The notes below the pieces were generated by a model that was not told where the DNA came from, did no database searches, and saw only the letters and a program-made list of their open reading frames with translations. From Monosporascus cannonballus (lineage: Eukaryota; Ascomycota; Sordariomycetes; Xylariales): 64,000 nucleotides of DNA. The stretch spans positions 372,001 to 436,000 of the forward strand of contig QJNS01000019.1 of NCBI GenBank assembly GCA_004154925.1, read 5' to 3'. Positions 11,461-24,234 of the stretch are shown one piece after another. A program made the position numbers and the translations under genes. Position 1 is the first letter of the stretch; each line of letters opens with the position of its first letter.

Positions 11461-14205
11461 ACTAGCCCTTCCCGTCATTGTCGAACCCACACAATTTTAG
11501 ACTTTAAGAGCCAGTTCAACCTCAACGGTGCGTAACACGTTCGAAAACGGATTGGATCTGGATACACGTGTATAGTCCTGTTATAAGGTATCCGAGTGTA
11601 AGGTACTGACCGAGAGCGACAAAGTTAGCTTCGGATTCGAACTCGTTATCGATTTCTCTCCGGTTGGCGCAGCCATTTCGCCTCACCCTCTCGAATAGTT
11701 GTGTCGACGATTGTGTGATCGACCACGGCCGAGCTTCTAGTGTACTTATATATGCAAGGCAAATCGTAGCTTGGTGAGCATAATCTTACGCTCGCACGTG
11801 TCTTGATAGACATCCGGAAACAATAGTTGAGCGGTAGACTGATATGTTCCAATCGGCATCGATGGCTGTATGGGGCCCTTTCCACGATGAACCCAGTCAG
11901 TCGGACTGACTTCGTAGGTTGCCACCTACCTCGCAGTCTTTTCCTAGCCGGTTGCTAGTTTGTGGTTCACGACCCTGAGATTGGTATGTCCGCGAATCAG
12001 GGCGGCGCACAGACGGTAAAGCTCTACCAGCCGATACAAGCGCATTTCGATGCGGCGGTCCCGAGACAACAGTGAGGGGCTGTTGATCGAGTGAGGTGTT
12101 TCAATGTCACGAACTCGACGATTTAACTAGATCCTGTTGCGATTATGCATTTCGCACGGATAGTCCATGTCGTTTTACCTCTCTTGTATGCAAGTCCGGG
12201 GAGGCTAGATGATTGTTGCAAAGCCTATTAGTTAACCACCTCTAGGGCCTGGCAAACCGTTACTTCAATTTCAGGCGGCATAAGGGGGGAGTAAAACCCC
12301 CAAGGGATTTTTGGTGGCTTGCTTGCGTTCCGGCTGTTTCAGATTACCGGACTTTCACCTCAATATTCCCATACCTACTCGTACCTAACCAACTGGCCTC
12401 GAAAAATGCCAATGACTTGGGCGACAGGCAAAACTCGGCTCTATAAGCGCGGGACGCTGGAAGATTGGGGCACGAGAACGTTAGGTTGGTGACACACGTC
12501 TACTTCGATGAATGTACGTATATTGAGTTCCGAGTGCACAATTGACTTACTGTCCCTTGAACTCAATCTGTGGCCCGGGCCTTTGGTAAAGAAATCTTTC
12601 GGGCGCAGATAAGAGTAGTACACCGGAACCCTTTTAGGTAAGCTGTTGAAACGGCTTAAGAACAGTATAGTTCCTCAGGCTGCCGTGTGTAGTAACTTGT
12701 AAGACTTGCCTACGTGTAAGGTCGGTCGAATTGTCCCTCTCTACTGCTGGGAGCTAACGTCGCGCTACCGGGCTTATTGTACGTAGACGGGAAAGAAAAG
12801 AACAGAAAGCCACGGGTAAGGACTGCTGTTGGTGATGCGGCTCTTATTAATAACCACTTTTTCGTATATCGTAATGTTATCTAATGTATCAAAAGTAGTG
12901 TGTACGTGGGACGTTGCCTTGTGATCCGCATTTAAACCTTTCCCTTGTCTGCCCCATATACAGTATATATATGTAGCCCCATAGGGACTAGCGAGAACCA
13001 AACTGGACCAGTTCAGGAGCATGAGCCACTTCAATTTTGGGTCTGATGAGAAGGAATCTCCATCGCAGAACCGCAACATGGCCCACATCCTGCTTTAAGT
13101 GATATTGCTCAGTTTTCGCCGATTGGTAGGAATGGATGGTTCGTTGATCTCTGATCCTCCTTCCGCGCTATCTTTTCCACGTCTCGATTGAGCAAGCACT
13201 TCCAGTCTCGGGTTGGGCCGAGAAACCTTCCATAGAGGCAGTACATACCTAGCAGTTAACAATCGAGCGCATAAATGCATGCATATATGCTCTATTGCTA
13301 CAGAAATATGTAATTATGTAGTTCCACCCTTATCTACCTAGGTACTTGAGTCTAATTCAACTCAGCAGGCCCTTTGCCTATTACAGGGCTAGTTGAACCT
13401 TAGTTCAGCACAGATTGCGCATAGTCCAAGATATCCAGGGCGGAAAGTCCAATCACACAGCATTCCCTACCCCAGGTACGTTGATTGCTCAGGGGATGAG
13501 GGACGACGTTCCTGTGCTAATGAGCGCCCTACTCTACTTAGTATGTAGGTACATCATACATTCCACACTGCCACCAGCTCTTGATTATCACCAAATATCC
13601 TCTAGACCTTCACTTATTATAAGGATTATCCAACCAGCATCGAGCTTCTGGAGCACATTCACATACATGGAGCCTCCCACAGATCATAGTGTTTTGATAC
13701 CATCCAGGAATTGTGTAAGGAGTACATGCATGTATGTACCTTACCTTACTGGACAACCTCCTATCATTGCTCGATTATCATCAATTATCTCGACTTCTTC
13801 CATTGCTTGCTTGCCCTTCACGCGTAGAGGCTCTCTCATGCCAGCCTCTGTGAAGCACCCTAATTACCTAATGTAGATTGCAACCTTCTTCAGCATTCAA
13901 TTGCAAGTAGTAAAATTTCGTATCCTCATCGCTCCTTTGCCACCTTTTTTTTTTCTTGAGAGTCTGTCCTTCTGCTTCATTCAATCTCCTTGATATCTCG
14001 GTAACAACTTAACTACCTCTACCTACCTTACCCCTCCCCCCTTTCAATGTCCTCTTGGCCATATTCCATCTTAATCACTGGTTATTCAATGTTTCACAAC
14101 AATTGCTACAATATTTATTCACCTTGACGGGATATTGCGACCGCCGGTGTGGGAAATCAACATCGCACAACCGATCAACCCTTTTCCCGCCATACTCTTT
14201 CTGTT
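11461..14205. other. Gene-free stretch and distal promoter of the DOCK gene
   Basis: No gene is supportable. Open frames such as 13415-13876 (+) look random. From about 13880 the sequence becomes pyrimidine-rich with short tracts (TTTTTTTTTC near 13947, CTACCTACC near 14018). This is typical of a fungal promoter and 5' leader for the gene starting at 14492. Confidence 0.4.
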
Positions 14206-14256
14206 CCTGTCCTGTCCTGCCCTGCCCTGTCCTACCCTGCCCTGCCCTGCCCTGCC
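14206..14256 (+). repeat. CCTGY pentanucleotide microsatellite
   Basis: About ten tandem units of CCTGC/CCTGT, with one CCTAC, lie roughly 240 bp before the DOCK start codon and probably within its 5' leader or core promoter. Confidence 0.85.
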
Positions 14257-14491
14257 GGCTATACTCTTCCGATGACATCCCGGCGATTGCAATTTTTTGG
14301 GTGAAGCAATCAACGTACAGGTTAAAGCGCGCGAAGACTCGAACCACGGCGACCACCATCACGACCGCGACGCAAGCTCCCCGTAGCTTTGCAGCCCTGA
14401 TAACGGATCATTTCGCCCCTCCTTGTTCCCTGCAGTCCATGCCATTCGCCGTCCCGCATATTACTCCGGCCTGGTCCGACTGATTTCTCCA

Positions 14492-17400
14492 ATGCCCTGG
14501 CAACCCTTGCCTCGAATCGCCTTCGCCGTCGCGACCTATCCCTTCACCACCGAGGGCGACAATGAACTCCCACTCGAGATAGGAGATGAGCTCTATATTA
14601 TCGAGGAGACGCCCGATCACCAATGGCTGCGCGGTTACCTACTAGCTCCCCCGTCGCTTCTGGCCGGCCTGACCTCCGTCAAGGGACAAACACTCGAGGC
14701 TCGTGTCTTTTCTGGCATCTTCCCGCGCAGCTGTGTCGAGATACGCGAGGTGTTAGGCGACGGTGCAGATGAAAACCTCGACGACAACGGCAGCCTTATC
14801 GGAGCTGAGGGGTCACCACGGCTCGGGAGCGATTCTGGCAAGAGTGGAGTGGTCGCGCACGAGGATGACCAGCAAGGCCGGCCAAGGAAATCAAACGGCT
14901 CGCCACAAGGCGCAATCACGCCCTTCAAGCGTGAACCTGGTGCGCCCAAGCCCCCTGCACCAGTCCCCATGCTGAAGATTGGCGACGAGACCCCCACGTC
15001 TATGTCGGAGCCTTTAGTCGACGAGATCGCCTCGTGTTTGCGCGAATGGCACTCTACTAATTTCCACGATCTCCTCCTTTCGCGGCAATACTCGAGGCTG
15101 GAGAAGGTGGCACAGCTCATCGAGAGCATAGATTTAGCGCGCCGGCAGTTCCTGCACAACCTCCTTACCACTCATGAATATGACGTGTTGCGCGAGAAGA
15201 CGGTATGGAATTTGGTCAAAGGGAACAAGCTGTGCGGTGGTGAGGTTATCGTACGTGATCCGAAGGAGCGGGGAAGGGTCCTGACAGGCGACGATTCTGT
15301 TGTCGACATCACGCGGCTCCAGTCTGTTATGAGTCTCCTAGAGGATCCGCCGCAGCCACACGTTGAACCAACAGCGTTGCACCACCTGTTGGTCGATGTG
15401 AGGAGCTTCGCTGGATCTTCCAATGAGCCGTCGACTCTCGTGCTCTACCTGGTTAGTAGGTCTATCGGGGGCACCCTGACGGCTCTTTCGGAAAGCTACA
15501 TAATCGATGTTCGCTCTGGTGCTACAATGGGACATGTGGCTAGAAACGCTCAGATGCGCACTCTGTTCACAGACTTGAGTTCGGTAGACATTGGGGATGT
15601 GCCGTCTGCCGACTCGGAACTGTTCTTAGTCGTCAAGGTTCTTGCGCCACAGCAAATCACCCTTGGGAAGCCTGCTTCAAGGTCGGGACCGCATTCACAG
15701 CCGAACACGCAGTTTTCCAAAGATAAACCCCCCTCGTCTGGGAGTCCCAAGACTTCTAGGAGAAGTCTCGTGTGGGGCTCTACGAGGTCGGCGTTCTCTA
15801 GGGGAGGATCAAAGCTCGACGCTTTGTCGGAACAACCTGAAGACCGGCCGAGAACGGGTCGAACCGAGAGCAGAGACGGAGGAGGCCCCCCAAGCACCGC
15901 TGGCTCCAGGGGCCCACGCTCCTCCGATGACGGTTGGCAGCAGTTAACTCAAATACTGGCAGACAGGATGGTGGGTATTGGCGTGGTGAAACTCAATCCT
16001 ATCATGAGGCAAAAGGGTGAGACGGAGCGGGTGGTGACGGTATGGTCACCGTCTACACGATTCGATGCGGACGGGCAGGAGAAGGACCAAGATTGGGACG
16101 ATCTAATTCGAGATCTCCTCGACAGCAAATCTGGTCACTATGAGAAGTCCAGACGGGCAGAGAGACTCCAAGTCCATATGCAACCCTTCAACCACCCCGA
16201 CGCGGATGCCCTGATCAAGGCGACCCCTACTCTGCTTTCCGGCATTAGCAAAACGAACAAGATGGGGTTCTCTGGAGCGCCGACGAAACCTCGATCCGAC
16301 ATCTACATCACCATTAACGACGCGCTCTTGGCCCGGCAGAACCTGTTATCACGATATGGGGGAAGCGCTACGACGATACCCTCGCATACGCAGGGGTGTA
16401 ACCTGACGGTTTCCTTGGAGGTCCGAAGGCGATCGGGCGACCGGATCGATTGCTGTATATACCCGTCTTCGAACGCTGATGCAGTGAGCGTGTGGAAATC
16501 ACATGTTATCGAGCGTGAAGGACGGTGGAATGAAACTTTACGACTCGCTCTTTCCGCGGCTGATGTCACGACGGCCCACGTCTTCATGGCCGTCGCTGAC
16601 CTCCCCAATGCGCCGTTTGCAATGGCCTACTTGCCCCTCTGGGATCAACAAGCATTTATGAGAGACGGTCCGCACTCGTTGCTTCTGTACAAGCTCGACG
16701 AACACACGCAAACAGCACAAGCCGGTCCCTCCGGCAGGGGTGGATACTTAACCCTTCCCTGGTGCACACGCGGTGACTCTAGCGAGGTGACTGGCCCCCT
16801 TGCAATTCTTCGAGCTGAGTCATACCTCTGTAGCACAATATTCTCGCAAGACCGTATCATTCTTGGTCTATTAAAATGGAAGGATGGGCCCAAGGACGAG
16901 ATACCCTCTTTGCTGAAGCAGCTGATCTTTGTGCCCGAGATCGAAGTTGTCAAGCTGTTGAGCGATGTGCTAGACGCGCTGTTCGGAATTCTAGTTGAAC
17001 ACCAAGGTAACGACGAGTACGAGGACCTGGTATTTACTGCATTGGTGCGGGTGCTTGGTATAGTTCATGATCGCCGGTTCAATCTAGGTCCTTTGGTGGA
17101 CCATTATGCCGAAACCAAATTTAACTATCCATTTGCGACACCGTGCCTGGTCAGATCATTCACGAGGCTGCTCTCGAAACCTACCGATCCAGAACTTGCC
17201 CGTAAACTGCGGGCCACGCTCAAAGTCGTGCGTCATATTCTCAAGTTCATAACTCATGCGCGAGGCCAGCAGAAGCTAAAGGAAGCTGATATTGGAATCA
17301 CCGGTAACAGCCCTGGTTTCACTCGGCATCTCCAGGGCATTTTTAAGGCTCTCTACTCGATGATGGGGAGTAATGCACCCGTTCTTATTGGGAGTCAGAC

Positions 17401-20400
17401 TCTGGCTGTACAGCATTTCCATACCTGGTTGCCGGAGCTTACCGGCTTGCTCACAACGGACGAGATCCTGCATATCGCGATTGACTTTATCGACTCCTGT
17501 GCCCTAGTAAAAGGGAAGCTGGTGCTATACAAGCTTGTCTTGATCATCAATTATTCCAAACTGGATCTTTTCTCCCAATCCGAGCAGCGTGCAGCGCTCG
17601 GCGCCAACACAGTTAGATGGATAGCGCCCCACTGGGGCGAGACGGAGGAGGTCACTGAACAGTGGAGGGAGCAAGTCCGATTGTGTTGTTCAGTTTTGGC
17701 TAGCCAGGCAGAGTTTCTTGGCCCCGAGATCCCTGACCATATACCAAACATAATCGACTCTTACCTGGCCATCCAAGCCACGGAGCTAAAGCCAAAGAAC
17801 CGTCTCTCCCTTCTCTTCCCAACATCGTACCCCTTCCCAAGCAAACAGATCTCCGGCGATGCGGTACAATTCGACGAAGCACTGGTCGAGTTATCCGCTG
17901 TTCTGTCAGCACTCTCAAACTCAACGGCGGGAATGCAGCTTGAGCTGGCCGAAGCAGACCTGTCGGTCCTCGTGAAAAAGACGCTTCAAATGCACATGAG
18001 CATTTTGCAAGGCGAAGCCTTTCCGTCCACATGGCTCAGCGTTTACATTTATCATCATAAATCCACGATGGAGACACTGCAGTACCTCTCGAGCATCCTG
18101 CTGGAGTCTTTCCTACCGGACCCCGACGACGCGGAGGAGTTCGACACGGAGCTCTGGAAAATGTTCTTTGCCACCCTTCTCAAATTGGTCGGCAGTGGGT
18201 GCTTAGCTCTCGAAACGTTCCCAGAACAGAAGCGGAGAGCTGTTTGGAAGGTAGCGGGCGATGTTAGAGAGCACGGTGCAGCGTTGTTGAGACGGACCTG
18301 GGAAGCTATAGGTTGGGAGACGAGTCCTGACGAGCGGTCAACGTACGGGCTGACAAGGATGGGCGGCTATCAGGTTCAATACGTTCCCAGTCTAGTTGGC
18401 CCGATCGTGGAGCTTTGCCTCAGCGTCCATGAAGGTCTGAGGAAGATGGCTGTCGAAGTTCTCCAAACCATGATTGTCAGCGAATGGACACTAAGCGAGG
18501 ATCTCAGCGTGATTCAGACAGAGATGATTGATTATTTAGACATGTTCTTTCAGGGGAAGACCATGACCGAAAGCATCATGCAGAAGCTGTTTATCAGAGA
18601 GCTCCTGGATCGTTTCGCGCCGCTTTCTACGATCGAAGGAGAGACGCTTCACACCGCGGTCAAGGATCTCGTCGCTACCGTCGAGGAGTTCCTGGACTTG
18701 CTTGTGGCCGTTCATAGTGGAGATGTCGCCGGCGAAGCAACGAACTTGATCAATCGCCTACGGCTCATGGAATTCCTCCGCGATATGCAGAAAGAGGAGA
18801 TCTTCATTCGTTATGTGCATCAGCTCGCGGATCTGCAAGTTGGAGCAAGGTATCACACGCAAGCAGGCTTAGCCCTTCGGCTACATGCCGAGTTGTACAG
18901 TTGGGACCCGACCAAGCGGGTGCCGGCTCTCCAGGACCCAGATCTCCGCGAGCAATCTCACTTTGAGCGCAAGGAACGCATCTACTTCGATATGATCAAG
19001 CATTTTGAAGACGGTGAAGCGTGGAGTAGTGCCCTTGCCGCATACAAGGAACTTCAGGTACAATACGAGACAAACGTCTTCGACTTCGCCAAGCTCGCAA
19101 GGGCGGAACGAGCCATCGCAACGATCTATGAGACACTGACGAAGAGCGACCGACTGGTGCCTAAGTATTTCAAAGTCGTCTTTAAGGGTCTTGGTTTCCC
19201 TCCCCACTTACGCGGCAAAGCTTTCGTGTATGAAGGCTCGCCCACTGAGCGCATGTCAGCATTTACGGATCGTATGCGGGAGTTGTACCAATCTGCCCAG
19301 ATCATTACATCCGGAGATGTGGATGGTGAATCCGAAGGTCAATTCGTGGTTGTTTCAGGCCTCAGCCCGTATCGCGACCTCCGCCATCCCGTCTTCCAGC
19401 GGGCTCGTGTACCTCAAGCCATTAGAGACTATCTGCTCTCAGCAAATTCACATATGTTCTCGATGTCTTCCAAGCGTAATACTAGTGGTCCGGTCGAGGA
19501 GCATTGTGCTGAAAAGACAATTTATATAACGGCGGAACCCTTCCCGACGATCCTGGGTCGCAGCGAAATCGTCGAAACCCGGACCGAAAAGCTGAGCGCC
19601 AGAACAACGGCCTTGGAACGCATTGTTCGCAAGACGCAGGAGATGGTCGCCGTTGAGAAGAGGTTAGCCGATGGCGATAATGAGGTCGCGCAATTGATGA
19701 TAGACGCCATCAGCATTTCGGTTAATTCGGATTCGGAAAGTAGTGTTGTACGCTATCGGCAACTCTTACCTTCGCGTAAGCCCAAGGATGAGGTCGAGAG
19801 TGACGAAGAGGACGAAGAAGACGAAGAGGTCGAGCTTACTCAGGAAGAAAATGCCGTCAAGATGGCCCTTGTGGACCATGCGATCATGCTCAAGAGATGC
19901 TTGACCAACTTCGCTCTCAGCTCAAACCCGATCCTTAGAAAGGGTTATGAGAATCTGTACCAACGTGAGCTGCGTAGGGCTTGACTACTATCTGAATCCT
20001 GCTAACATAAATACTCCTTAGATTTCGAGTCTACCTTCGCACCCGAGATATCCATCTTCACTCCCGCACCGACTGCACGCGAGGCCACCACACCATCGCC
20101 AACCCGGCGTCGAACGTCTCCTGCCGTGGAGAATTCCCCACCCCGGGATAACGTCGGTTCGCCACTCGCAAACGGAATAGGTGTGATAGAAGAAGCATCG
20201 GCTGCCCAACCGATCTCGCTCAAGCAACGCGGGACGAGGCTGAGCTTTCTCGGTGGGAAGAAAAAAGAAACGCAGCAGTCGAATGGTGATACCCCGACCC
20301 TGATGGAACTTAAAGGTGATGGAGAATCGGCCAGCCTGAAGAGCAGGAGTAAAGACAGCTCTAACCGAAAGAGCCTCTTCCGGGCTCACACCCAGCCCAT

Positions 20401-20659
20401 CAGCACTGATGTCAGCCCCATTAGTTCGTCACACACAAACGGTATACCAGCGACTGCGAGTTCCGAGTGGGCGCCCGAGCGCTTACGGAAGTTTAAAGAT
20501 GCCGTAGCCGTGGTCGAGAAGCATAACGAAAAAGACAGCGACGGCAGCGACAACGTCAAGAAGAGCAGCAGCATCAGGAAGAGGTTCAGCACGTTGAAGC
20601 TTGGGACCAAGCGCAGCAAGCACGGCCTGATGGGATTAAAGGAAGAGCATCATCAGTGA
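14492..20659 (+). CDS. dck1: DOCK-family guanine nucleotide exchange factor (Dck1-like)
   Basis: This is a very large Rho/Rac-type GEF of the DOCK family, expected to act with an ELMO partner in polarity and actin signalling. Exon 1 is 14492-19973 and exon 2 is 20022-20659, giving 2039 residues. The 48-bp intron has a GCTAAC branch site. I start at 14492 (MPWQPLPRIAFAVATYPF), which looks like the N-terminus of fungal homologues; the open frame extends upstream only from a TTG. Domains seen: SH3-like at about residues 8-80, C2/DHR-1 from about residue 597 (SDIYITINDALLARQN), a helical middle, and DHR-2 from about residue 1450 to 1830, followed by an acidic stretch (about residues 1768-1785). 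Exon 2 adds a Ser/basic tail with TRLSFLGGKKKE. If the intron is retained, a stop (TGA at 19982) removes that tail. Confidence 0.93.
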
Positions 20660-23600
20660 GAGGGGAATCAATCAATCAATCAAATACGGAGAGCGATGAT
20701 GATGGGTGGCAGGCAGGGAGTACATATATGATGCGTCTGGACCGGGTCAAACCCAAGTGTATAAATTTTTTTTTCCCCTTTTTGTTTTGTCTCTTTTCAC
20801 CTAGATACCAAACCTTTACGTAGTGCACTGGGAGAGTTGTATTGTAGGATGTTTGGAAAAGATATTTTCCGCCTTGATGGAGACTAAAGTAAATAAGATG
20901 GTGCGAGAGAGTTGTGAGAGAAAAGAGGAAGAGAAAGAGGGATACGGGTGTCCTGGATAGAAGACCCGGGCGCTGGCTACGACGCACGGAGAAGTCAGAC
21001 CGGCCACCGTGTTTTCTTTTGTCGTCGGTGTCCTCAAGCTAGTGTTCTCCCCGTGTCACTAAACCGTGCGCATGCAAACGGGCGAGGTTCACACGTTTTT
21101 ATATGTAGGGCCCTTTCTTGATCTGGCGTACAACACGGGGCGGTATGTATGAGCCGGATGTGTGTATATAGACCTATATACAATATCAACGAAAACATCC
21201 CACATGTGACACAACAGTCTCTCGGGAGGTTGACGAATTTCGTGATCGGTTGATTGATTGAATTGATCGATCGAGACCTCTGCTGACCTGGTTACCGGTT
21301 ACAACTAAGTACCTACATCAGACTATCGAAAGCGGCGCCTTTAAATACGCGAAGTTGCATTTCCGTACCGTTCTACCTGAGTCATGCGTATCCTTCATCC
21401 CATTCGTCTAACAGGAGCGGTGTCTAAGTGCCACAGATATCGTGGCTAAGCACTCAAATTCTACTCCCGTATCTTACTTAACATGAACACCTCGAGGGAC
21501 GAGGAGGCGGCTGGGGACCGCGGATGAGACCGTCCTAACCACCAGATCGCATTCCGCCGGGTTCCTCTGCTTCAACGGATAGCTGCATGGTAAGCTCTTT
21601 TCCGCCGTGCACCCAATATTGACCGCAGGCCGTCGGCGCTGGGGCCTCGGCGGTATCGCGCACATTATTGTGGCGCGACGCCAGCCCATTGAAAGATGGG
21701 TCCTGGCCACCTAGTCATGATAAGGAAGACGCCTACCCGCATGTCCCTGAATAGCTGGGGTACATATATTTTGTAGGTTTAATGACTCGGTCAGTACGCA
21801 AGCTGCCACGTGGGCATGGTATCGGAGACCCGAGCAAAGCTCGCTGTTGGTTGCTTTTTGGCAGACTTGTATTTCATTTCGTGTCTACTTCCTCTATCGA
21901 TATATTATATAGCCTAGTAAGTAGGAAATTCCTACTCCCAATCCCCCAGCATCATTGTATCTGCCCCTCTTCAGGAAGTTCTGGATGGGTGTTTTAGTAC
22001 TCTACCAGGTACTTCGTGCCAAGCCGGCTTATTGGCTGGTGGGCGTATGCAGGTCGCCGGCCTCCTTATCACGCACATTTATAGGAGAGAGATAAAGGTG
22101 AGACGCGGATGTGCAACCAACGTATAGGCTCCTGGGGCACCTGGAGTGACGGGCCCGCATGCGATGACCGGCGCGACTATTAGTTTATGGCATTGCGTGG
22201 ATAGGACCATTTTATTGCGACGTCTGTTTCCCCATCAGCAGCCTCTGCGTTTACGTATCAAGGTTACGATAGGTACGCTTGAGGTACTGGCAGCTTCAAC
22301 TCGGCTCTCTCTGCTTTCCACCCGTCGTTTAAATGTCAATCAATCAGGATCAAAGCGTGAACGTTTCTACAAAGACAAGGGAAGATGAAAAGAAAGGGCA
22401 TGACGAAGTGTCCAGATTGCTGAAGGGTAATGAGTAGCTGAGGGGGGGATCTGGAGATCTTTGCCTCATCGCTAGAACACTCACACGCTGATGCGTGGGC
22501 CAGCTTTTATACTTCGCAAGAATGCAACCAGGCGGCGGCGAACGGAATCCCGGTAATGCCGTGGCCTCAAGCTGGATACCACTCCATGTGCACACACTAC
22601 CTAGAGAGGGCCGAGGGGAGGACGGGAAGGAAACCGATAGCCGGTTTGGTGCCCGACTAAAGGAGCAGGTGAAAGGCCGCGGAAGATCAGCAAGAGGCTC
22701 TCCTCAATTGCTTTCGTCTCCAGGATGATCGTGTTTAAATTGCGCCCAATCACTTCCGATAACCCATCCGGCGCATCGTTTAGTTTCAGTCCGAATGGGA
22801 AGCCCGCCGCATATAAATAAAAATCCGCCCACTAACTGACCGTTACAATAAGCCATAAGAACAGATGGTATGACGATCGTATCCACCTGGACGATGATCT
22901 CCTCGCAGCCACAGTTCCCGAGGCGGCCTGTCTCAGTAAAGGCTGACGCAGATCACTGTGATATGTACCGCCTAACTTAGAAGGTAGCGGGGCCGCTTCG
23001 TGATATGTGGGGGGGATGGACTCATAACGATAGGGCCCCAGGGACTAGTGGCATTCCTCCGGTGGTTTGACGGCCACTCGCCTGCAAATACCGTCTTGGC
23101 AATAAATTTAGTCAGGGGAGCGTTGATAGTAGTAAAGTGGCGCTCATGACAACCTCGCTTCAGCGCACTCCTCAGTCAATCCCGCTCAGAGCCTTCAGAT
23201 TGGGATTTATGCGTATCTCAGCCAGGTGATATCTGGTATCAGCATCAGGTAGCCCTGTGCTGCCGTAGTTTAACGGCATGGGATTGCATGGTTAGAACTA
23301 GAAAGGATCATGAGCCTTGCAGGGAGAGCCAAGGAGATGGGTTTGGAGCTTAAATCCGCTAAGCTTGTGTCTGCAGGACTTAAAGTTAGCGGCTGTCTTA
23401 CGAGGTAGACAGGTCCCCAAATGTTTAGTGTCAGGTACCTACGTAATGCCTGTGAGAATTACGTGACCCTTCATACGTACAGAAGGTGCTGGGTACGGAA
23501 TAACATGTGTTTAAGTGCCTACAAAAAGCGTAACAGACTAACCGATCAGGTAGGTCACAAATTACTCCGTCAAGCAACAGCCATAGCCGTAGTGGTCCTT

Positions 23601-24234
23601 CGAAGCCGGCAAGAGCTGAGCGACTCCAGTCTTCCCTCCCTGGCAAGTTGGGGGAGGCCCTGGGCGAGCAGGCGTGTACACGCTAGCATTTGCAGTTCCT
23701 AGACGTATCCCACTATCTGCGCCGTCCAACAGATGCAATAAATCTGCCCACCAACCACAAACGTACCCATGTTTTGGTAATGCAGGATTAATCAATTTTC
23801 TTCTGCAGTGTCCGACACCTTTGCACGCCATGCGCAAAGGAGGTTGTTCATAATCCTCTTCTCTAATTTGTCATTTTCGTACTATTGTTGTCGTACATGC
23901 CAGGGACCTCGGGTTGGAGTTTGTTTTACATCTATCATGTCTCTTCTCTCATTATAATCCCAATTCAAAGGTCTTGAGCTACTTCACGCCATTCGACAGG
24001 CTAAGCCGACCGTCGCCAGCGTGTGCCGAGGCTGTGAGCGCTGCACTCGCTCGTCCCCCTTTCACATCGTCGGGGCCACTATTCGTTGTGTGAGACCGAA
24101 GGATTAAGCTTAATCTTCAGTTCGACCCCAAGCACGATACGGAGCGATTATCGCGATTCCGGAGGATAAGCGCAAATAGTCCTTGAAGACGAGACCAGTA
24201 TGCTCGACGGAATCTCCGAAGCGCGGAGATAGCA
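20660..24234. other. 3.6-kb gene-free stretch
   Basis: The first 400 bp form the 3' flank of the DOCK gene. Beyond that I find no supportable gene on either strand. The frames at 21474-21710, 22146-22388, 22495-22728 and 23421-23702 are short and unrecognised. A run of overlapping TGAT/GATC words occurs near 21243-21274. The last 200 bp are the promoter of the glycosyltransferase-like gene. Confidence 0.45.

Noticed and set aside
13415..13876. 153-codon + frame upstream of the DOCK gene
   Set aside because: It lies in promoter-like AT/CT-rich DNA, has random-looking text, and no downstream exon.
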